From: Bacteroidales bacterium UBA1035
Lineage (GTDB): Bacteria > Bacteroidota > Bacteroidia > Bacteroidales > Dysgonomonadaceae
Assembly (NCBI GenBank): GCA_002316835.1
Contig: DCEG01000007.1
Location: forward strand, 1-47,187
DNA: 47,187 nucleotides
Reading direction: 5' to 3'
The number at the start of each line of letters is the position of its first letter. The first letter of the stretch is position 1. The translations under genes and the position numbers were made by a program. Below, piece by piece: positions 16,007-25,436 of this stretch. The notes beneath the pieces were generated by a model. The model did no database searches, was not told the DNA's origin, and was given only the letters and a program-made list of their open reading frames with translations.

Positions 16007-17824
16007 ATGAAAAGTTATATTTTTAGTTTATTGTTTTTTGTTTTGGTTTCGTGTATTTCGGTACAACAACGCCATCAAGACCAATCAAACGTCGCCAGCA
16101 CAGTCATCACTTCAGATAAAGGAAATGGCACGTATACCAACCCTGCTATCTTTGCTGATGTTCCGGATATAAGCGTTATCAGAGTTGGCGATACGTACTG
16201 GATGGCCAGTACGACCATGCATATGATGCCTGGCGTTCCTATCATGAAATCACACGACTTAATCAACTGGGAAACGGTCAGTTATTGCTACTTCACAATG
16301 GAAGACACAGACAATAATAAGCTAGTCGGGAACAATAACATGTACTCACAGGGCACATGGGCAAGCTCTTTGCGCTATAGGGACGGTAAGTTTTATTTGG
16401 TTGTTCCTTCCCCTACTTCCGGCAAGACTTATTTTTTCCATAATGATGATCCGGAAAACAAGCCTTGGACTCGTTACGAACATAACGAAAGATTTCACGA
16501 TTGTGGCTTAATCCTCGATGACGATGGCAGAAATTGGCTCGTTTGGAATGCTAATCCACTATTTATCATCGAACTGAATAAAGATGTTACAGGTATTATG
16601 CCAGGTGCGGAGCGACGGGCTGTTATTCCTAACTTGCATGCTCCAAATCCGGTAACGGGAATTACACCTGCCGGCGGACTAGCAGAAGGAGCTCAATTCG
16701 AAAAGATTGACGGTACCTATTATATCTTCAGTATCAATTGGCCGAGTGGTAACCCCCGTTCAGTTGTATGTCACCGGTCAAAAAATTTGGAAGGACCGTG
16801 GGAGTCAAAAGTTGTTGCGATGGAAGGGATCTTACACGACGGTAGCAGCACAGGAACTGATAACAGAGGCGGTGGTCCTGCACAAGGATCTATCGTTGAC
16901 GATGGTAAAGGGAACTGGTGGGGATGCGTATTTCGTGACAGTGGACCAATTGGGCGTGCCCCCTGGGTTATGCCTATCACCTGGACCGACGGTTGGCCAA
17001 TGTTTGGCAAGGATGAAAATGGTAAAGGTTCTTTTACAAATTTGTCACGAGGCGGTGTAAAACCTGTTTTAGGAAAGTCCCCCAAAAGCGTTGTAGCGTC
17101 GGATGAGTTTACCAACAATGCAAACAAGCCTCAGTATGTCGATTCCCCAAAACCGACGCACGTAAGTTACGTCACAGGGGAATATGACTATAACGGCTCA
17201 AACCTTAAAATGGAGTGGCAATGGAATCATAATCCGGATAATCGATATTGGTCATTGACAGAGCGACCAGGTTGGTTGCGTCTCAAAGCAATGTTAAATA
17301 GATCGGCTGAGGAAAAACATCTTCTTAATGCCCGCAACACATTAACACAAAGAGCCTTCGGCCCACAAAGCACAGCAGTAATCTTACTTGATGCTACCAA
17401 TATGAAAAATGGTGACGAAGCCGGACTAACACTTTTTGCTGCTAAATATGGTTCAATTGGCGTAAAAATGGAGGAAGGTAAAAAGTTTCTTGTTACAACG
17501 CTCAGCAACGATTGGAGGAGGGGTCACATTACAAACGCAGGGATTGAAAGCGTCCGCTTACCGATGAAAGGGAACAAGATATTCCTGAAAGCAGAGGGAG
17601 ATTTTACTGTCGCCAACGGTGGTGCAGTCAATCCGGGTAATTTTTTCTATAGTTATGACGGTAAAAAGTGGGAAAAACTTGGAGAAACGCTAAACATGAC
17701 ATACAGTATTAACAATCACTTTATGGGCTACCGTTTTGGTCTCTACAACTTTGCCAAGATTGGAGAAGGGGGTTATGCAGATTTCGATTATTTTCGAATT
17801 GGCAATAGTATTACGAAACTGTAA
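16007..17824 (+). CDS. GH43 family lipoprotein (beta-xylosidase/arabinofuranosidase type)
   Basis: A 605-residue lipoprotein: signal MKSYIFSLLFFVLVSC with lipidated Cys16. The five-bladed propeller domain (about 40-340) shows the GH43 triad: base Asp54 in DVPDISVIRVGDTYWMAST, pKa modulator Asp165 in FHDCGLILDDDG and acid Glu227 in GGLAEGAQFEK. A C-terminal concanavalin-like sandwich (about 370-600, containing RPGWLRLKA and FGPQSTAVILLD) is the module usual in xylosidase-like GH43 proteins. The likely substrates are xylo- or arabino-oligosaccharides; the exact specificity is not decidable. It is cotranscribed with the GH51 gene, and a long hairpin follows. Confidence 0.92.
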   Translation: MKSYIFSLLFFVLVSCISVQQRHQDQSNVASTVITSDKGNGTYTNPAIFADVPDISVIRVGDTYWMASTTMHMMPGVPIMKSHDLINWETVSYCYFTMEDTDNNKLVGNNNMYSQGTWASSLRYRDGKFYLVVPSPTSGKTYFFHNDDPENKPWTRYEHNERFHDCGLILDDDGRNWLVWNANPLFIIELNKDVTGIMPGAERRAVIPNLHAPNPVTGITPAGGLAEGAQFEKIDGTYYIFSINWPSGNPRSVVCHRSKNLEGPWESKVVAMEGILHDGSSTGTDNRGGGPAQGSIVDDGKGNWWGCVFRDSGPIGRAPWVMPITWTDGWPMFGKDENGKGSFTNLSRGGVKPVLGKSPKSVVASDEFTNNANKPQYVDSPKPTHVSYVTGEYDYNGSNLKMEWQWNHNPDNRYWSLTERPGWLRLKAMLNRSAEEKHLLNARNTLTQRAFGPQSTAVILLDATNMKNGDEAGLTLFAAKYGSIGVKMEEGKKFLVTTLSNDWRRGHITNAGIESVRLPMKGNKIFLKAEGDFTVANGGAVNPGNFFYSYDGKKWEKLGETLNMTYSINNHFMGYRFGLYNFAKIGEGGYADFDYFRIGNSITKL

Positions 17825-17988
17825 GAGAACGTTAGTATTGTAGGTTATTTCAGCAAAAGTGGGATTGAGCAGACTTTATGAGTAACATAATTTTATGAAT
17901 ATCAATTCGATTTGACGGCGCCAGTAAAAGTTTGGTTTAAATAATGGCATATATAGTCAATAAAGGTTGACAACAAAAATCCCAAATT

Positions 17989-18037
17989 AAAAACATCAAG
18001 AAACTGTCTTAATAACAGAGACAGTTTTTTGATGTTT
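17989..18037 (+). terminator. Intrinsic terminator after the GH51-GH43 operon
   Basis: Left arm 17991-18009 pairs with right arm 18019-18037 over 19 bp with one G-T wobble and a 9-nt loop. The core is CTGTCT/AGACAG followed by T6. It lies 165 bp after the GH43 stop. Confidence 0.8.
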
Positions 18038-18161
18038 TATCATCTGTCAAACGTGCCTATTAAAAAACAAATAATAGTTTTTGTTTATTAGTCGAATATA
18101 AGTGGTTAAAATTGATATCCTGACGTATGCTGGTCAGTATAAAATCATTCCCAAAACTATT

Positions 18162-18320
18162 CTATAAATCTACAGCATTCTCAGCCACATTCCAACCTTC
18201 AATAATAAGTTCTATATTCTCAACATCCGAAGAAGGATATTCCATTCCCGACTTGTCCAAATTAGTGCGACAAATCCAAGCTTTTTTGTCGTAATAAACT
18301 GATTTATAGATGCTGTTTTT
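18162..18320 (-). pseudogene. Decayed 3' end of a GH2-type glycosidase gene
   Basis: A minus-strand open stretch of 52 codons with no ATG at its 5' end; it ends in TAG at 18164-18162. Its last 25 or so codons read SSDVENIELIIEGWNV followed by AENAVDL. This aligns with the C-terminus of the intact GH2 protein at 22773-25367 (TANIKNTKLIVEGWNV, then LERKLRL). The DNA also aligns, at roughly 70% by eye. The part upstream (SVYYDKKAWICRTNLD) does not match the intact gene. I read it as a leftover of a paralogous or earlier GH2 gene, mostly deleted. It is separated from its relative by the mcrBC genes. Confidence 0.7.
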
Positions 18321-18541
18321 TTAATTATTAGAAGAGGCGGACAAGCCGAGAAAAATTAACAGCTGACAATATGGTTAGCCGTTTTTATTGATAATAAGTA
18401 GAAACATTCGACAGTTTGGTCAAAATGGATTATATTTCAACACCATTTTGTGAAATTTTGTTATCTTTATGTCATAATTACATTATACATAAGAATATAA
18501 TCTTAAAACACTAAGAAAAAAATCATTAACAGATAAAACAC
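18321..18541. other. Upstream region of mcrB
   Basis: An AT-rich 221-bp gap. TATCTTTA at about 18462-18469 is one base off the TAnnTTTG -7 consensus, with a T-rich and G-containing stretch before it. That makes it the likeliest mcrB promoter. No hairpin terminator or repeat is evident. Confidence 0.35.
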
Positions 18542-21463
18542 ATGAAAATTTTACGAGAAGTACAGGTTGACGGTTATTATATGGTAGACACCGGAATATC
18601 TGTTAGCGAATGGATTGAAATCTTACAAGATGATGAGTTTATGCGAGCGTCGTATAAGGATACACTAATTAAATTTTATAAAGAGTCTGGACATAAATCT
18701 ACGTGTAAGAAATTAAGTGAGAAGTATGGGAAAAACTCAACAACATATAATGGTTCAATAACTCAATTCGGCAAAGCAGTACAAGAAAGATTAAATCGAT
18801 TTCAAATTTTAAGATCTGACGGTGGTAGAGCATACTGGCCTGTTACAATGAATGGCAAATTGATAGGAAATAATTTCGAATGGACAATAAAACCAGAATT
18901 AGTAGAAGCGTTAGAAATGTCAGGAATATTATCTTACGACCCTGTAAGGGAAATGCTAAATCGTTACAAGGAACTTGTGAAAAAAGGAGAATTAAAGTAT
19001 GAACTATATAAATGGGAACTTGTACAAAAATTTAGAGGTCGACCGAATGTTTTAGCAGAGAACTTCGCAGAGGAAATAAAGTCACTTGATATTTCCAATT
19101 TGGCCTACCGAATGACAAAAGCCGTGATGGATAGGATAGCTGATAAAAACCCTGATCACTACAAAGCTTCTTTTGTTAAACTGTTTAATGAAGAGATTTT
19201 ACTTAATGATAGAGTAAAGACCTTCATTGATGAAATCCGACAAATTTATAAATCACAAGGAGAAACTCTTTCTCCACATCATAACGAAAGGGAAATTTCA
19301 ACATTCCTCACTTTTCACAATCCAGAAAAATATACTTTTTACATGCCTACTTTTTATGATTTCTATTGTAAAATGATAGGAGTTAAATCTAAATCAGTTG
19401 GAGAAAAATACGGACATTATTTGAATTTAGTAGATGAGCTAATTGAAAATTATATTCTTAAAGATGCTGAGCTACTTGAATTAGTTGATGCTGAATTAAA
19501 TGCCGGTAATTATTATCACGATAAAAAAAGAAAAATTCTTGCTCAAGATATTTTAAGAATAGAGCAAAAATTGAATGAAGATAGAATTAGTAAAACGACA
19601 ATAATTGCAAATATTACATGGAATAGTAGTGATTGGAAAGAACCTAGTTCGGATGTCAGCGGTCACGAATGGGTAAAGCAAGGTGGAATTCCACATGAAA
19701 GCTGGAATTTTGATTTTGATAATCCACGAAATATCGGTGGAAAAGTTTTAGGTTTTGCAAAGTTTACTAATCCCCCTAAGATAAAAGGTTCAGATAGCTT
19801 AGTTGTTTTTTATTCAAAAGACAATATTGTTGGTTTTTACGGTGCCGCTGAATTGCTTCCCGAAACAATTTCAATTTCAGATAATGAAAGTTACAATATA
19901 GTCGGGGCGAGAAATTTATCGATATTATTAAAAAATAAAATTGAAAATGTTAATGCAAGTGGTTACTTAGAGAAGAAAAAACGAATTGGACAGGGTGGAT
20001 TTAATTATTTAAAAAGAAACGAAACTATTGTTGACATTATAGAAGAGGCTATAGGATTAAATCCTGAACAAGAAAATGAATTAAATTACTTGTTAGAATG
20101 GTTTTTAGGAGAGGAATCCCAAACACACTTTAAAGAACAATTAGTTGAACCAATAACAAAGAAAATCATGAAATATCAACCACTAAACCAAATCATATAT
20201 GGTCCTCCGGGAACGGGAAAAACATATAATACAATAAATAAAGCCATAAATATTATAAATCCCGCGTTCGATACAGAAGAAAATAGGGAAAAAACCAAAC
20301 ATGAGTTTAATAAACTGGTTGAAGCGGGACAAATTGTTTTTACAACATTCCACCAAAGCATGACGTATGAGGATTTTGTGGAAGGGATAAAGCCCCAAAA
20401 ACCCTCAGAAGAAGATAATTTTCTAAAATACGATATTGAACCCGGAATTTTTAAGAAGATATGTATAACAGCCCAGACTCCCAATCAACAAGATTTTAGC
20501 ACAGCATATAATCAGCTTATTCGTGATTTAGAGGAGATTGACAAATTGGAACTAAAAACACCGACAAATAAGAGTTATTATGTTGGATTAAATTCAAACA
20601 ATAATTTATCTTTATATACTGGTGTTAACGCAAAATTGAACGGCTCACTCACGAAAGAACTTTTACAAATTTTCTTTCAAGACAACGATGTAAAATACTG
20701 GTATGGATATTATGCTGGGGTTGCCCAATATTTAAAAGATAGATATGGTTATTCCAATGATAAAAAGAAAAAATCACAAAACTTCGTCCTTATAATCGAC
20801 GAAATAAATCGCGGAAATATTTCACAAATTTTTGGTGAACTTATCACCTTGATTGAAGAAGATAAAAGGTTAGGTAATTCTGAAGAGTTGGAGGTCACAC
20901 TTCCGTACAGCAAAGAAAAATTTGGTATTCCTGCCAATCTTTACATTATTGCAACTATGAATACTGCCGACCGTAGTGTAGAAGCACTAGATACAGCACT
21001 TCGTCGTAGATTTAGCTTTGAAGAAATTTTACCAAATTATGATATTATTACTCAAAAAGGGAAAGCCGAAAATGGAGTTATTGAAAACATCGATTTGGCT
21101 AAACTTTTATCGGTAATCAACAAACGTATTGAATTGTTGCTTGACAGAGATCATCAGATTGGACACAGCTATTTCTTGCCAGTATCAAATCTAAAAATGC
21201 TAAAAGAAGCCTTTCACAACAAAATTATTCCACTTTTGCAGGAATATTTCTTTGGAGATTTTGGAAAAATCGGATTAACGCTGGGTAAAGGTTTTGTTGA
21301 GTTGGATAATAAACACAGTGATAATGATAAGTTTTTTGCTGAATTTCACGGCGATTATTCGTTTGCCGATTATTTAGATCGTCCTGTTTATAAGATACTG
21401 AATCCAATGGACATGTCTGATGATGAGTTTATTGAGGCAATCAACGTTTTGATGAATGAATAA
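18542..21463 (+). CDS. mcrB: McrB-type AAA+ GTPase, modification-dependent restriction
   Basis: A 973-residue motor subunit of an McrBC-like system. The C-terminal AAA+ domain (about 545-960) has Walker A GPPGTGKT (554-561), FTTFHQSMTYEDFVEGIKP, Walker B LIIDEINRGN (Asp753, Glu754) and the McrB signature MNTADRS (806-812) with an arginine-rich ALRRRF. The N-terminal half has three parts. Residues 1-130 form a domain common in Bacteroidota McrB proteins, 180-340 are helical (containing HNPEKYTFYMPTFYDFY), and 355-460 are a beta-rich segment around WNFDFDN and SLVVFYSKDNIVGFYG that may read modified bases (inference). An insert of about 75 residues precedes Walker B. It overlaps mcrC by 8 bp. 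Confidence 0.92.
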   Translation: MKILREVQVDGYYMVDTGISVSEWIEILQDDEFMRASYKDTLIKFYKESGHKSTCKKLSEKYGKNSTTYNGSITQFGKAVQERLNRFQILRSDGGRAYWPVTMNGKLIGNNFEWTIKPELVEALEMSGILSYDPVREMLNRYKELVKKGELKYELYKWELVQKFRGRPNVLAENFAEEIKSLDISNLAYRMTKAVMDRIADKNPDHYKASFVKLFNEEILLNDRVKTFIDEIRQIYKSQGETLSPHHNEREISTFLTFHNPEKYTFYMPTFYDFYCKMIGVKSKSVGEKYGHYLNLVDELIENYILKDAELLELVDAELNAGNYYHDKKRKILAQDILRIEQKLNEDRISKTTIIANITWNSSDWKEPSSDVSGHEWVKQGGIPHESWNFDFDNPRNIGGKVLGFAKFTNPPKIKGSDSLVVFYSKDNIVGFYGAAELLPETISISDNESYNIVGARNLSILLKNKIENVNASGYLEKKKRIGQGGFNYLKRNETIVDIIEEAIGLNPEQENELNYLLEWFLGEESQTHFKEQLVEPITKKIMKYQPLNQIIYGPPGTGKTYNTINKAINIINPAFDTEENREKTKHEFNKLVEAGQIVFTTFHQSMTYEDFVEGIKPQKPSEEDNFLKYDIEPGIFKKICITAQTPNQQDFSTAYNQLIRDLEEIDKLELKTPTNKSYYVGLNSNNNLSLYTGVNAKLNGSLTKELLQIFFQDNDVKYWYGYYAGVAQYLKDRYGYSNDKKKKSQNFVLIIDEINRGNISQIFGELITLIEEDKRLGNSEELEVTLPYSKEKFGIPANLYIIATMNTADRSVEALDTALRRRFSFEEILPNYDIITQKGKAENGVIENIDLAKLLSVINKRIELLLDRDHQIGHSYFLPVSNLKMLKEAFHNKIIPLLQEYFFGDFGKIGLTLGKGFVELDNKHSDNDKFFAEFHGDYSFADYLDRPVYKILNPMDMSDDEFIEAINVLMNE

Positions 21464-22724
21464 GCTGAGAAAGAATCATATTGTAGTTTTCGAACACGAA
21501 AAACTTCGAATCAGCGAAGAGTTTGATAAGGAAAAACTATCTGCATTGCAAAAATATTATGGCAGTACAGGCGTTCCATACTATTCATTAATCCACAATG
21601 GTGTGAAGTTTTGTAGTTACGTAGGTGTAATTCAGGTAGGCAATCTGATAATCGAAGTTCTCCCCAAAGCAGATAAAAACGTAGAAACTGATTCGGTAAA
21701 ATGGCGTAATATTTTGATTGACATGGTGAGAACTGTTCACAAGTTTGATGTTCAGGCGACAAGCCAAAGCCACCTAAAAATTAGGCCCAACACCATTCTC
21801 GATTTATACATTGAAATTTTTATCCGTGAAATAGAATATTTAATACGCAATGGTTTAATCAAGCAGTATAGGAAAGAAACCGGGAATGTTTCTGCTCTCA
21901 AAGGAAACTTGCATTTCAGTAGGCACATTCAGGAAAATTTAATCCATCAAGAGCGTTTTTTTGTTCGCCATAGCACCTATGATGTTCATCATTTACTGCA
22001 TGAAATTCTGTATCAAGCGATTACTCTGATTAAAAACATCAATACAAACATAAGCTTGATCAGCCGGATTAATGCTTTGTTATTGGATTTCCCCGAAATG
22101 TCCTACAAAAAAATCACAGAAGCTAGTTTTAAACGAATCGTTTTCAATCGTAAAAATGAAGCTTACCGAAAATCGTTTGAAATTGCAAAATTCCTTTTAC
22201 TACAATTCCATCCTGATATCAGCATGGGTAACAATCATGTACTAGCTTTGATGTTCGATATGAATTCATTGTGGGAAAAATTTATTTATATCAGTTTGAA
22301 AAAACATTTAAAAACTGACGAAGCTGCAATTCGTGTGCAAACTCAAAACTCAATCAACTTTTGGGAGCATGAAAAAGGTTCAATTACTAAAGTAAGGCCC
22401 GATATCCTTGTGAGTATAAGCAAAAACAAGCAATACATTATTGATACAAAATGGAAAAATTTGAACGGAAATAACCCAACTGTAGAAGATTTACGCCAAA
22501 TGTACGTTTATCACGAATATTTTAATGCAGAAAAAGTGGCTTTGCTTTACCCCAATGATGTTTTTCCAACGGCTGAAGTTGTAAAGGGTAAATACTCAAA
22601 AAAGAAACACGACGTGGTTGAAAATTTAATGGAATGTAGTATAATGCCCATTTCAGTCAAAAAGGATGTGCGTGAATGGCAAAAAAGTATTGGCTCAACC
22701 GTTTATGAATGGGTTGAAATGTAA
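21456..22724 (+). CDS. mcrC: McrC-type endonuclease subunit
   Basis: A 422-residue partner of McrB. The N-terminal half (HEKLRISEEFDKEKLSALQ, then GVIQVGNLIIEVLPKA) is the McrC beta-barrel/arm that contacts the McrB hexamer. The C-terminal PD-(D/E)xK nuclease has Asp316 in VRPDILV and Asp330-x-Lys332 in YIIDTKWK, with the QMYVYHEYF helix behind. It stimulates McrB GTP hydrolysis and cuts DNA after translocation between modified sites. The ATG overlaps the mcrB stop by 8 bp, indicating translational coupling. No methyltransferase lies nearby, as expected for a Type IV system. Confidence 0.92.
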   Translation: MNKLRKNHIVVFEHEKLRISEEFDKEKLSALQKYYGSTGVPYYSLIHNGVKFCSYVGVIQVGNLIIEVLPKADKNVETDSVKWRNILIDMVRTVHKFDVQATSQSHLKIRPNTILDLYIEIFIREIEYLIRNGLIKQYRKETGNVSALKGNLHFSRHIQENLIHQERFFVRHSTYDVHHLLHEILYQAITLIKNINTNISLISRINALLLDFPEMSYKKITEASFKRIVFNRKNEAYRKSFEIAKFLLLQFHPDISMGNNHVLALMFDMNSLWEKFIYISLKKHLKTDEAAIRVQTQNSINFWEHEKGSITKVRPDILVSISKNKQYIIDTKWKNLNGNNPTVEDLRQMYVYHEYFNAEKVALLYPNDVFPTAEVVKGKYSKKKHDVVENLMECSIMPISVKKDVREWQKSIGSTVYEWVEM

Positions 22725-22772
22725 ACACACTCAACTTGTCATTAACTATTTTGTACCAAAAGATAAATTCAT

Positions 22773-25367
22773 TTAAAGTCTCAACTTCCTCTCCAGCACA
22801 TTCCATCCCTCAACGATGAGTTTTGTATTTTTGATATTTGCAGTAGGCAATTCCATCTCTACAGTTTTGTTTTCGCCCGGAAGCAAGGTGATATAATTAT
22901 CGGAAAAATAAGTGGGTAATACGAGTTCGCCTTGCTCATCAACAGCTTTCAAACGAATAAAAAAAGCAGGTTCTTTAGAAGGATTGGACAATTTCACTGA
23001 TAATTTACCCTTTCTCTGATTATTAACAGACATGGATATATCTACTTTGTTTAGTTCATTCAGCTTTTCGTAAGAACGAGGTGTATTGGTCAACCAATAC
23101 AGATTTTCATCGATCAACTCATTGTCTTTCCTCAATTCCAGTTTCAGAAAAAATACATCTTTTTCTTCAGGCAGTAATACTTTATCGAGCAAACGTACTT
23201 GATTGGATTCAATATTCAGCCCATGTTTCTTTTCGGAAATTAATTTACCGTGCAAACCGTATAAACGCACAAAAGTTGTGACATTCCCCACATCAACAGC
23301 AGTTTGGTTTAATACACAAACCGATGAATCGTTCAGATTCAATTGGATATGTACCGGCACAGCCGCATGTTTAAATCCGAAATATCCACCATTATAGTCA
23401 AAGTAATAATCGTAAAATGAGCCGCGTAATGCTGTCCATGGATTTTGGTTTTTCCAGACCAACATTCCCGTGTACCAATCCCACATTTTGTAATTAAATG
23501 CTTCCTGCAAAGCACGGTATTGTTCGTATTGCACCAGTTGTGTCTTAATGCAAAAATCTCGAATATCCTTTACTTTACCGTAACGATCGGGAAAGTTTCG
23601 CAAGGGAAGATATTTATGGTATCGCCAGCTTTCCGTAAGCGCGGAATCAACTGGCGTGAACAACTCATTTTCGGGAATAATCTTCAACAATCCTTCGTAA
23701 TTAGGTATTCCTATGGAACCAACTTCAGGATTAAAAGGGAAAGATTGTGTGTGAAATATCTCTTCCGGCTCTCGGATTCCGTAAGGCCCGTCACCTACAC
23801 CACCAATAGAGTTAGTCATAAGTTTTGGTGAAGTGGATTTATCCAGAAAGAAACGCTTGGGATCGTATTTTGGAAAAATATCGTTTTCAAGTGCCTGCGA
23901 AATATCGTCCGGCGGATAAGTTTCATTCCCACCGCACCAAAGATACAAACTGGGATGATTGCGGAGCATTTTTACCTGATCGACCACCGATTCCAAAAAT
24001 AGAGCGTGGTTGTCGGGATATTTTTTTCTTATTTCCTGTGATTCTTTTTTTACGGGATCCCGCCATTCACCATTTCCATCACCGGTAATCCACAAGTCTT
24101 GCCAAACCAGAATGCCGTATTTATCGCACGCTTCGTAAAACTCCGGACGCTCTGTTAGGCCGCCACCCCAAACACGAATCATATTCATGTTCATTTCTGC
24201 ATGCAGCCTCACTTCAGCCTCGTATCTCTCCTTCGATAAACGAAGTAGAGCATCAGATGCAATCCAGTTGCCACCTTTGATGAAAACTTTTTGTCCGTTA
24301 ACTGTGAACACCTGCGCTTTTATCGCTGTATCGAAATAATTCCCCGTTTCCTTTATTCCGAAAGTAATTATTTCCGAATCGCTTTTTGTATTGTTTGTAA
24401 TGAAATCTATTTTTATGTCGTAAAGCGGCTGATCACCCATTCCGTTGGGCCACCACAAACGTGGATTTTTCACTTCAATTTGAGGAATTGATACTGTTTT
24501 TTCTTCATATGGATTTAGTGTTACTTTTACTGATTTTTGTATCCCTTCCAACGTCGCTGTCAATGTTCCTTTCACACGTTTTCCCGTTGCATTTTTCAAC
24601 TCAACCGAAGGTTTCACAAAAGCAGACAATTGATTTCCACCCGGTGTTCTTTTACCCGGAACAGAAGTTTCTATGTACGGATGATAAATGTCCACCGCTT
24701 TAGTAACTTCGAGTGTTACCTTATCCCAGATCCCGGTATTACGATCGCGAATAGGACAAATCCAATCCCAGCCAGCCGTAAATTGCATTGTTACACTTTT
24801 GGCAATCAGACCATCTCCTGCTTGTCCCCGCTCGGGATTTCCCACCGGATCGGGTGGAGCTATCCAAACAGCCAGCTTGTTTTTGCCATTTACATTCAGA
24901 TAAGGCGTGATATTGAACTTCTCACGTAAGTACATTCCTTCGTGCGTTCTCTCGTTTAACCGATGCCCATTCAAATAAAAATCTGCGAAATAGTTTACTC
25001 CTCTGAATGAGAGCCACACTTGTGAATTAGCGTCCTTTGAAGGAGTATCGAATTCATTGTAAAACCAATACGTATAAAAATCACGCCCGGTTTCATATAC
25101 ATCGGGAATGAGGTTGTTATTCATCCCGAAAAACGGATCAGGAATCTGTTCGTTATGCAGAAGTGTTGTCAAAATTGTGCCGGGGACGACAGCATCCAGC
25201 CATCCTGATGGGATAAATCCATGCGCAGTGAGTTCTTCACCATTCAAATTTACATCCGAAACACGTTTTGTTTTCCAGTTTTTATCTAAGTTGAATTCAA
25301 CTTGTTGAGCAATCAGCAAAACTGGAAAAAACAAAAATAAAACAAAAGGGCATAGATTCTTACACAT
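22773..25367 (-). CDS. GH2 family exo-glycosidase (beta-mannosidase/glucosaminidase type), exported
   Basis: An 864-residue protein with a signal peptide (1-20, cut LLIA/QQ). The N-terminal sugar-binding domain contains AVVPGTILTTLLHNEQIPDP and TGRDFYTYWFYNEF, immunoglobulin-like domains follow, and the TIM barrel has NMNMIRVWGGGLTE, acid/base Glu482 in YLWCGGNETYPPDD and nucleophile Glu548 in NPEVGSIGIP. This layout fits the GH2 branch of endo-beta-mannosidases and exo-beta-D-glucosaminidases; the substrate is not fixed by sequence. It is convergent with mcrC, its stop lying 48 bp from the mcrC stop. Its 3' end resembles the relic at 18162-18320 beyond mcrBC. Confidence 0.9.
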   Translation of the reverse strand: MCKNLCPFVLFLFFPVLLIAQQVEFNLDKNWKTKRVSDVNLNGEELTAHGFIPSGWLDAVVPGTILTTLLHNEQIPDPFFGMNNNLIPDVYETGRDFYTYWFYNEFDTPSKDANSQVWLSFRGVNYFADFYLNGHRLNERTHEGMYLREKFNITPYLNVNGKNKLAVWIAPPDPVGNPERGQAGDGLIAKSVTMQFTAGWDWICPIRDRNTGIWDKVTLEVTKAVDIYHPYIETSVPGKRTPGGNQLSAFVKPSVELKNATGKRVKGTLTATLEGIQKSVKVTLNPYEEKTVSIPQIEVKNPRLWWPNGMGDQPLYDIKIDFITNNTKSDSEIITFGIKETGNYFDTAIKAQVFTVNGQKVFIKGGNWIASDALLRLSKERYEAEVRLHAEMNMNMIRVWGGGLTERPEFYEACDKYGILVWQDLWITGDGNGEWRDPVKKESQEIRKKYPDNHALFLESVVDQVKMLRNHPSLYLWCGGNETYPPDDISQALENDIFPKYDPKRFFLDKSTSPKLMTNSIGGVGDGPYGIREPEEIFHTQSFPFNPEVGSIGIPNYEGLLKIIPENELFTPVDSALTESWRYHKYLPLRNFPDRYGKVKDIRDFCIKTQLVQYEQYRALQEAFNYKMWDWYTGMLVWKNQNPWTALRGSFYDYYFDYNGGYFGFKHAAVPVHIQLNLNDSSVCVLNQTAVDVGNVTTFVRLYGLHGKLISEKKHGLNIESNQVRLLDKVLLPEEKDVFFLKLELRKDNELIDENLYWLTNTPRSYEKLNELNKVDISMSVNNQRKGKLSVKLSNPSKEPAFFIRLKAVDEQGELVLPTYFSDNYITLLPGENKTVEMELPTANIKNTKLIVEGWNVLERKLRL

Positions 25368-25412
25368 AACGACAACATAGTTTTAGTGAGGTTACATATG
25401 TTACTAAAAGAC

Positions 25413-25436
25413 ATCAAAAGAGTCAGGAATCACTTG
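25413..25436 (-). repeat. Dispersed intergenic repeat, copy d (at the yitT stop)
   Basis: On the minus strand it reads CAAGTGATTCCTGACTCTTT, sharing the TTCCTGACTCTT core with copies a and b. It includes the yitT TGA stop. Confidence 0.45.

Noticed and set aside
18162..22860. The GH2-like repeats flanking mcrBC as ends of an insertion sequence or integrative element
   Set aside because: They are coding relics in direct orientation. I see no terminal inverted repeats, transposase, integrase or short target duplication.
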